Source: an uncultured Lachnospiraceae bacterium (GTDB taxonomy: Bacteria; Bacillota; Clostridia; Lachnospirales; Lachnospiraceae). Taken from it: 56,881 nucleotides of DNA. How positions within the stretch are numbered: position 1 is the first letter of the stretch; each line of letters opens with the position of its first letter. The stretch is from positions 1 through 56,881 of the forward strand of contig CALWSG010000015.1 of NCBI GenBank assembly GCA_944384155.1, written 5' to 3'. The notes under the pieces were generated by a model. It did no database searches, was not told where the DNA came from, and worked only from the letters and a program-made list of their open reading frames with translations. The translations under genes and the position numbers were made by a program. Below are positions 52,201 to 56,881 of the stretch, one piece after another.

Positions 52201-54546
52201 CACTTTCAGGGTAATAGAGGTCGTTGCGGGAGCATCGTTGTTTCCGTCACCGCTGACATACTTCTCACCCAGCGGATTGTAGTGTAGCGTCAAAGTATAA
52301 TCTCCGGCTGAGAGGGTATCGAGCCAAGTTGCCTTGAAAGTAAGTTTACCACCATCTACTGTATAGTTCGTTCCGGCTTGGAGCAGAGATTCTCCGCAGT
52401 AAATTTTGTCAATCGTGTTGCCGTTGAGGGTGACCTCTGCGGTCACATCCGCCGTTCCCCTTTTTGTAAAGGAAACGGATTGGGTTTTCTGCACCGCATC
52501 GGTATACAGGATGATGCCCTGAGAGCTTGCATAGCCCACATTTCCCACGTTGTCGGTGACTTTTGCGTAGATAATATTTTTGCTGTTTGGCTCTATGCTG
52601 AGGGAAGCAGAATATGGCTTCCACTGATCTTTAACCGTTTCTTCCAGTGCCTCGGTCGATTTATAGGAAGTATCTGATACAAAATATTCCATCTTTGCTA
52701 TACCTGTCTCACTGTCGGTGGCTGATATGGTCACTGTCTGTGTATCCTTTAAAAACAGGTCGAAGGTAATGCTGCTGAAAAAGGAGCTCCACTTGTTTTT
52801 GCCAAGCTGGATTTCTACCATCGGAGCCGTCTGATCCAACACCACCCCCTCGACCGTCACGGTCTGGTTTGAGGTGATATTAGATATGGTATATATGCCG
52901 TCTGCGTCCGGCTTAAGAGTCGTGCCGTTTGCCTTGACGGCGAAGCTGTCCGTTTTATAATACCTATCTGCAAGTTCTAGCGTGAAGCTGTAACTGCCGC
53001 CTTTCTTGACCGGACTTGAGCTGCCGCTTTCCGTTGCTACGGTGTAGCCGTCACCGCTCAGCAGCGTAACTGTGAAGGTCTTCTCCCACTGTGCATAGAG
53101 GGTGGTCGTCGTGTTTATATTAAACGTATCACCCGGCTGATACGTTGTTCCCGTGCCATCTTTCTCGGTGTTCCAGCCTTTGAACGTATATCCTTCGTAG
53201 GCAAGCCCATCGGCGGATTTCACGGTGACCACATTGTCGGAAGTATAGATATTATTATCTGTCACCGCGCCTGTGGCACCGTTTGCATCATAGAGGACGT
53301 AATTTGGTCTTGTTGCGGAGAGATAAACCTCGTTATCTTGACTGTTCAGCCATGCGTACCAATTCCCTCCGGTCGAGCCGATATCGTGGAACTGAAGCTG
53401 CGTCATGTCCGCCGCTGTAAGTGTGTATCCCTCCACGCCCTCTGCGATGACGCGGTTTTCTGCACATGCCAAATAGATATGGATGGGATACTGAAGCACG
53501 GAGCTAATCTGCGTTTTACGCAGTACATCATAGCTTGAATTCGTGCCAAGAAGTATGCCATCCTGCCCGCCATGCTCGGTGCCATCCCCGAACCGGACGC
53601 TGCCGGATATATACAATACGGTATCCGCCGTATTCTCAGATGAGAAAAAAATCGCACCGCTTCCCTCATAACCGCTGTAGCTGCTGGTGTTTCCCAAGAA
53701 AACGCCGTTGCGAATATAAGTCTTGGTATTCGCCAATCCCGCATTATAAATCGCACCGCCTCTAGCTGCGGAGGAATTGTTCTGGAAAGTTCCTCCCTTG
53801 ATAGTAAGAGTGCTCACTCTGTTATAGATAAACCCGCCGCCGTATGAGCCTGAACTGGTAGTTTTGTTTCCGGAAAAGGTCCCGCTATTGATGGTTGCAT
53901 CCGTGCCGTCTGCCAGATAAATCGCACCGCCGTAGTTCGTTGCCGAGCAATTTTTTATGATGGTGTTTTCAATGGTGAGCGTCCCGCCGGATATGTCCAT
54001 CGCACCGCCGTAGCTGGTGCTTTTTACACAGTTTTGCACTGTGCTGTTTTTGAGAGCCAGCGTTCCGGAGTTAACATCAAACATAGAATATGTCGACGAA
54101 GTGCTGTTTCCATCTACGGTGATGCCGTCTACCGTGAGACTGGCTCCGCTTCCTATTTTGAAATACGCACCGCTGCTCCCGCGGACAACCGTCCCTCCGC
54201 CGGTGATGGTGACTGTGCCGCTTATGGTTATTTCTCCGCTTATTGTCAGCGTTACGCCGCTGTTAATCCGAACGGTCCCCGATAAGGTGGTATCACTCCA
54301 TGTAGTATCAGAGGATATTACAGTTTCCTCTCCTGCCGCAAATGCAGTTATACCGCTTATCGGCAGCATGGTCAGAAGCATACAGACACTTAGCAGTATT
54401 TCCAAAAAACGTTTGGTCCCCTTTCTATTGTCCATATAAAAATCTTCTTTCCAAAAATCAAATAATTTTATTTTGTTTAGCTGGTTTGCCATGCAGCAGT
54501 TTTCCTCTGTTTCGTCAAATGTAATCTTTTTTCTAAACAAGTGCAT
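49204..54546 (-). CDS. Giant cell-wall-anchored surface protein (1780 residues)
   Basis: Secreted and wall-anchored. Signal peptide at residues 38-71 (RKGTKRFLEILLSVCMLLTM to AFAA); PETG sortase motif at 1746-1749, TM about 1754-1773, then KRRSKKA. Order: pectate-lyase-like beta-helix repeats (about 75-400, many GGTL and YGGAIY units); an InlB B-type repeat (YVLYDANGATG to LYAQWEK); several Ig-like domains (SGVAKVE, DKAGN motifs) including two related copies; an MBG/YDG-like domain (SKVYDGK); helical repeats with LTETERENLE (about 1400-1640); a final X2-like domain. Start: GGAGGTGA is six bases before the ATG at 54546, leaving an odd 37-residue pre-region. Adhesin is likely; the ligand is unknown. 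Confidence 0.9.
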   Translation of the reverse strand: MHLFRKKITFDETEENCCMANQLNKIKLFDFWKEDFYMDNRKGTKRFLEILLSVCMLLTMLPISGITAFAAGEETVISSDTTWSDTTLSGTVRINSGVTLTISGEITISGTVTITGGGTVVRGSSGAYFKIGSGASLTVDGITVDGNSTSSTYSMFDVNSGTLALKNSTVQNCVKSTSYGGAMDISGGTLTIENTIIKNCSATNYGGAIYLADGTDATINSGTFSGNKTTSSGSYGGGFIYNRVSTLTIKGGTFQNNSSAARGGAIYNAGLANTKTYIRNGVFLGNTSSYSGYEGSGAIFFSSENTADTVLYISGSVRFGDGTEHGGQDGILLGTNSSYDVLRKTQISSVLQYPIHIYLACAENRVIAEGVEGYTLTAADMTQLQFHDIGSTGGNWYAWLNSQDNEVYLSATRPNYVLYDANGATGAVTDNNIYTSDNVVTVKSADGLAYEGYTFKGWNTEKDGTGTTYQPGDTFNINTTTTLYAQWEKTFTVTLLSGDGYTVATESGSSSPVKKGGSYSFTLELADRYYKTDSFAVKANGTTLKPDADGIYTISNITSNQTVTVEGVVLDQTAPMVEIQLGKNKWSSFFSSITFDLFLKDTQTVTISATDSETGIAKMEYFVSDTSYKSTEALEETVKDQWKPYSASLSIEPNSKNIIYAKVTDNVGNVGYASSQGIILYTDAVQKTQSVSFTKRGTADVTAEVTLNGNTIDKIYCGESLLQAGTNYTVDGGKLTFKATWLDTLSAGDYTLTLHYNPLGEKYVSGDGNNDAPATTSITLKVQKATGSVMNLSDISKVYDGKVVSDVTYNKLSTGSVAVEYKLRGADDNTYTSNKPYAVGKYTVRVMVAADGNYTEARATADFDITYLSPPADPFDLSGTQGDNGWYTSDVTITPPEGYTVSSALNGKYSDSLIISASTENVSVYLKNEQGQITDAVSVGNIKIDKDAPDITVSGNTNNYLKRDTVKITASDSTSGVAKVEVKKDGGEFVDITDSYKSGYTVAENGTYKFRVTDNAGRTEETALEYNRIDTQKPVVTIDATHGGETYTSGIWTHESVMLTPENETANLGTTTYQYRVDGGDWQEYISSVAISTDTDHDGTVYEFKAISESGVESDAVSIIVKRDTVVPDGDITIKESSIRQFLNVITFGLFFNEDVDIAISGKDNLSGVASIQYYRSAEILTENSLTSLTGWTDYNSVIHETAEDAEKFIYYVKVTDKAGNTTIFGSSGATFDMTKPVIDGIVNGSTYYTTQKVTVTDVNLDSVTLNGESATLESGILTLPGDTETTYTITAMDKAGNSTTVTVTMKTIASLAEDMEGLTAANVTSADEETITLVKTAAGNVDTESTTDEEQAALKGIIDNCDYLLGKIDMTMQEISDVTGSVGGYDTDSIKLSDKADMETLIQHIDTLLNNDNLTETERENLEDAKSTAEDLMEQIIATVEEIAAVANGVDGYDEETVKSSDKETIEMLICRIDALVNGQHLTETERQNLETVKDTAETLLNKLSEMAEAGDTENIQNVQDVTPNNVKPEDKVNLEAAKEDIGQALNDYAYNYTEDEKEQFEETLKQIEEALEVIQRVEEAEEAIGVLPESVSPADTEAEEQIKVAKEQYDALSEYEKTLISDKASEKLETLLMQLGDYRIIEGNGSTWTKGSSDGLTFTANGAYGKFMGIEIDGIAISTENYTADSGSMVITLKLDYLNMLTAEEHTITVLYTDGETVGTFTIAEKPVEPTDDTVPADEDADTPETGDNFHIVPWIILILISGGAVSILLTKRRSKKA

Positions 54547-54585
54547 ACACCCTCACCTCCGTATGAATCGCGAATACTTTTATTT

Positions 54586-54655
54586 ATCATATAAAAAAGC
54601 CACCCTTTACGGATGGCTTTGTCGTGATTGGTCATTTTTGCGTCGTAATTGGTCA
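54586..54655 (-). promoter_or_regulatory. Candidate LytTR-regulated promoter of the surface-protein gene
   Basis: Two 14-bp direct repeats with one mismatch, TGACCAATTACGAC (54655-54642) and TGACCAATCACGAC (54634-54621), have a 21-bp period, the spacing used by LytTR regulators. Twenty-nine bases downstream is TATGAT (54591-54586), a -10, with no good -35 (ATCCGT). The repeats thus cover about -42 to -76. The first overlaps the kinase stop codon. The adjacent LytTR regulator is the obvious candidate to bind. Confidence 0.65.
54593..54619 (-). terminator. Terminator of the two-component operon
   Basis: AAGCCATCC (54619-54611) pairs with GGGTGGCTT (54605-54597) with one G-U pair and a five-base loop, followed by TTTTTT. 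It lies about 33 bases after the kinase stop and separates kinase and surface-protein transcription. It also lies inside the promoter region of the latter. Confidence 0.85.
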
Positions 54656-55927
54656 GAAATTGAGAATAATACACACGGTTAAGTGTTCATCCTCCAAATC
54701 ATATCGAATGTTACCGCCATATTTTCTGACAGCAAGAACAATGCTGTCAATTCCGGTGCCTCTTTTCCGAAGCATACCGTTTTCAATTGCCAAGTCAGGC
54801 TTGCAGGGGTTGCTGCACACGATAACAACTTTATCCGCAACCGAGCATATATCCACACGGATTTCCCCATATGAACCGCATTCCTTACAGCCGTTCAAAG
54901 CATTTTCCAGAAGGTTTGAAAGAATAGCAACAAAATCCATGTCTGCAATGGGCGACTCCTCAGGCGTATCGGCGGATATGCAAACCGAGATACCATCTTT
55001 TTGCACCCTGATATAAAAACTGCTCAGAATGGCGTTGACCGTGGCATGCGGACAGAATTCCTTCGGCTTTGACACATCTAAGCTCTCGTCATACTGCTCA
55101 ATATAGTGCAGGGCTTCTTTGATATCGCCCTTTTGAAGCAGTGCCGCAATATTTTGGTTATGATGCCGGAAATCATGGCGGATGGTTTTGGCCGTCAACT
55201 CGTTCTCTTTTGCAAGTGCAAGCTGACCTTGCAGATATTCCACATTTTTACCGATGAGCTCCGTTTTCATCTCATAGTCCATATGCTGAATCGTCCCAAA
55301 TATGACCCACAGCACCGAGCCATAAATCAGCACAACAGCCGCAAAAAGAGAGATTGCTTCACCTTCATGGTCGTAGCCCGCATAAAAAAATATGACAAAC
55401 GACGTAAAAGCCGCTAAAAACAGCATTGAAACCAGGGAAATGGAATACCAGGTTCTTTTCTTTGTCCCCGGCACCACGCACACATAGGGACGCAGAAACT
55501 TTAGATATACCAGCACAGCAGGCAGATACAACAGCGTTCTCACAATATTTCTCGCATACAGTGTTCCGGTCTCAGACAGTGCGGCAAACATTGCATTGCA
55601 TACTAGAATAGCGATGCAAAAGAATATGCAAAACAGATTGGAATAGCTGATAAACAAAAACAGCTTCTTACAGAACGCATCAGACGAAGTTAAGATAAAA
55701 ACAAAAAAGCCCACAAAGATGGTGCTGGTAAAACTAACGAACGCTGTATTTGCAGAACTGCTGCCAAACAGTGCGAAAACAGCCAGCGTCAGACTGATAA
55801 AAAAAGCCCCAAACGCCACGTAGATCAGCACGGTTTTTCTGATGGAATACTTCCGCTCGCTCATGGCGGCAAGACAGAAGATATGAGTCAGGACAAGAAG
55901 TATCATTACTGCAGCCAAGTGTATCAT
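54653..55927 (-). CDS. Sensor histidine kinase, GHKL/AgrC-like
   Basis: A 424-residue membrane kinase. The N-terminal half has six or seven TM helices (residues 1 to about 215) and no large sensor domain, a layout used to sense peptides or membrane stress. The kinase core shows the phospho-acceptor histidine in TIRHDFRHHNQNIAALL, the N box NLLENALNGCKECG and the G box GMLRKRGTGIDSIVLAVRKYGG. It overlaps the response regulator gene by four bases. No signal-peptide precursor gene is visible nearby, so the signal is unknown. Confidence 0.9.
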   Translation of the reverse strand: MIHLAAVMILLVLTHIFCLAAMSERKYSIRKTVLIYVAFGAFFISLTLAVFALFGSSSANTAFVSFTSTIFVGFFVFILTSSDAFCKKLFLFISYSNLFCIFFCIAILVCNAMFAALSETGTLYARNIVRTLLYLPAVLVYLKFLRPYVCVVPGTKKRTWYSISLVSMLFLAAFTSFVIFFYAGYDHEGEAISLFAAVVLIYGSVLWVIFGTIQHMDYEMKTELIGKNVEYLQGQLALAKENELTAKTIRHDFRHHNQNIAALLQKGDIKEALHYIEQYDESLDVSKPKEFCPHATVNAILSSFYIRVQKDGISVCISADTPEESPIADMDFVAILSNLLENALNGCKECGSYGEIRVDICSVADKVVIVCSNPCKPDLAIENGMLRKRGTGIDSIVLAVRKYGGNIRYDLEDEHLTVCIILNF

Positions 55928-56652
55928 TGTCTGGTCGCCTCCATTGTATAGAAATCGAAATACTGTTGCTTGACTTCACTGCGCAGCCGTCTCGGAACGG
56001 GAATCGTCTCTCCGCCTGTCATTTCCAGTGCCGCCAAAAGTACTCTCTGCACGCATCGCAGATTGACAATATATGAAGCACCGATTGCCACAAAACCGCT
56101 GACACCTTGAAACAATTCTTTCAGTTCCGTCAGTGTCATGCGCGTTCTCAGGCAGTTCCCCGATTTCATATGAATTTCCAAGTTGTGATTTCTGGCTTCC
56201 GCATATGCAACGGAGTACAAATCAATTCGATGAATTTCATTCCCGCATTGAATGGGGATATACAGGTTCCGCCGTCTTTTTTTAATCACCCGGTCAAGGG
56301 TGTCGGTCAGCCGCTTTTTAGTATAAGGCTTTGTGAGATAATCGTTTACATGCAGAGAAAAAGCCTCTACCGCAAAGTCCGAACTGGTAGTCAGAAAAAT
56401 AATATCGGTGACGTCTTCGCTTTTGCTCTGGATTTCCCGTGCGACTTCAGTCCCCAACATGCCGGGCATACAGATATCCAGCAGTGCAATATCCGGAGTG
56501 CCGCTTCTGTCCATTTCGTCCAGCATATCAAAAGGATTGGAAAAGCATTGGACAGAAAGGGATAAATCCGGATGTTCTCCGGCATAGTCCTCCACGATCT
56601 TTTGCATCGTTTTCATCTCGTTTTTCTGATCGTCGCATATCATGCAAAGCAC
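55924..56652 (-). CDS. LytTR-family response regulator
   Basis: A 242-residue regulator. The receiver domain (1-120) begins VLCMICDDQKNEM with acidic D7 and D8, the phosphorylated aspartate is D59 in ALLDICMPGM, and LTKPYTKK carries the switch lysine. The LytTR DNA-binding domain covers about 135-240 (YIPIQCGNEIHRIDLYSVAYAEARNHNLEIHMKSG and GFVAIGASYIVNLRCVQRV). The start is a GTG at 56652, chosen for the family N-terminus and AAGGTGG seven bases upstream; the frame is open to 56799 but without family sequence. Pairs with the adjacent kinase. Confidence 0.9.
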   Translation of the reverse strand: MLCMICDDQKNEMKTMQKIVEDYAGEHPDLSLSVQCFSNPFDMLDEMDRSGTPDIALLDICMPGMLGTEVAREIQSKSEDVTDIIFLTTSSDFAVEAFSLHVNDYLTKPYTKKRLTDTLDRVIKKRRRNLYIPIQCGNEIHRIDLYSVAYAEARNHNLEIHMKSGNCLRTRMTLTELKELFQGVSGFVAIGASYIVNLRCVQRVLLAALEMTGGETIPVPRRLRSEVKQQYFDFYTMEATRQ

Positions 56653-56706
56653 AATCTCACCACCTTTTATTATATGCACCGCCCGCATTGTCATATATAA
56701 TATAAA

Positions 56707-56735
56707 ATTATAACATATAACTCGCTCGCCTTCAA
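56707..56735 (-). promoter_or_regulatory. Promoter of the two-component operon
   Basis: TTGAAG (56735-56730), 17 bases, TATAAT (56712-56707) on the minus strand, about 55 bases before the regulator GTG. No copy of the 14-bp repeat found at 54621-54655 is near it. Confidence 0.8.
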
Positions 56736-56811
56736 TAAAATCCTGGGTGTGTACCACGAGAAACGCACGAATGTGTATCCCAACCAAAGCATTAAGCAAT
56801 ATACAAAAAAA

Positions 56812-56881
56812 TTACAAGTTCATAATTTCTTCCAGATATCTTTCCGGGTTTGTGCCGATTGCATAACGCTTCTTTTTCAGG
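56812..56881 (-). CDS. C-terminal end of an unidentified gene (cut by window edge)
   Basis: An open frame enters from the right edge and ends at a TAA at 56812-56814. The visible residues are LKKKRYAIGTNPERYLEEIMNL. The frame has no internal stop and the composition is gene-like, but 22 residues are too few to name a family. It lies about 75 bases upstream of the two-component promoter. Confidence 0.5.
   Translation of the reverse strand, partial: LKKKRYAIGTNPERYLEEIMNL

Noticed and set aside
49288..54439. Several plus-strand open frames inside the surface-protein gene
   Set aside because: They are antisense shadows of a G+C-richer gene. None has family sequence, and domain motifs are all in the minus-strand frame.
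56653..56799. 49-residue N-terminal extension of the response regulator
   Set aside because: It crosses the promoter; the receiver domain starts properly at the GTG at 56652.
1..56881. tRNA and rRNA genes, insertion sequences
   Set aside because: No cloverleaf with conserved GTTCRA loop and no transposase or terminal inverted repeats were recognised on either strand; a covariance-model scan would be needed to be sure.

Overview
The window looks like a chromosomal segment of an anaerobic low-G+C Firmicute of the Lachnospiraceae/Clostridia type. This rests on gene content and order: a complete S10-spc-alpha ribosomal supercluster, an L17 with a central insertion, zinc-type S14 and L36, a class III fructose bisphosphatase, a DUF3793 protein, a C_GCAxxG_C_C protein and several ECF transporters. 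Species cannot be told from the sequence alone. Nearly everything up to about 27.3 kb is on the minus strand, so transcription runs from high to low coordinates.

Layout. 25.4-8.7 kb (minus): the ribosomal supercluster rpsJ-rplC-rplD-rplW-rplB-rpsS-rplV-rpsC-rplP-rpmC-rpsQ-rplN-rplX-rplE-rpsN-rpsH-rplF-rplR-rpsE-rpmD-rplO-secY-adk-map-infA-rpmJ-rpsM-rpsK-rpsD-rpoA-rplQ. It has a consensus promoter before rpsJ, a second before rpmJ, and a terminator after rplQ. Several intercistronic gaps hold well-paired RNA structures. 8.6-3.0 kb: fbp with its own promoter, then an ECF core module (a single-chain double ATPase plus EcfT) and truA. 2.95-1.04 kb: a YtrA-type GntR regulator with an ABC ATPase and permease. 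0.98-0 kb: rplM-rpsI behind a perfect promoter and a leader hairpin.

25.6-33 kb: a chemoreceptor; on the plus strand a zinc-ribbon membrane protein and an rRNA-type methyltransferase; on the minus strand a double-HTH regulator and an Mrp/NBP35 ATPase. 31.4-36.7 kb (minus): one apparent operon of ECF S-component, fused double ATPase, T-component, PHP phosphoesterase and RpiR/SIS regulator. This is a dedicated transporter of unknown substrate and the best candidate here for an uncharacterised system. 36.8-41.3 kb: a DUF3793 gene behind a DtxR-like dyad, then csoR-copA(copZ)-tcdA with a textbook CsoR operator inside the promoter spacer. Divergent from csoR are three small secreted or membrane ORFs.

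42.2-48.9 kb: a sulfur module, with LysR/YeiH divergent, metY, a MATE exporter, cysK, a C_GCAxxG_C_C protein and a frameshifted gene remnant. 49.1-56.9 kb: a somewhat more G+C-rich block holding a 1780-residue sortase-anchored surface protein, a GHKL kinase and a LytTR response regulator. A 21-bp-period direct repeat sits at activator distance in front of the surface-protein gene. The left edge cuts off the last codons of rpsI, and the right edge holds only the end of an unidentified gene. No tRNA, rRNA, CRISPR array or intact insertion sequence was seen.
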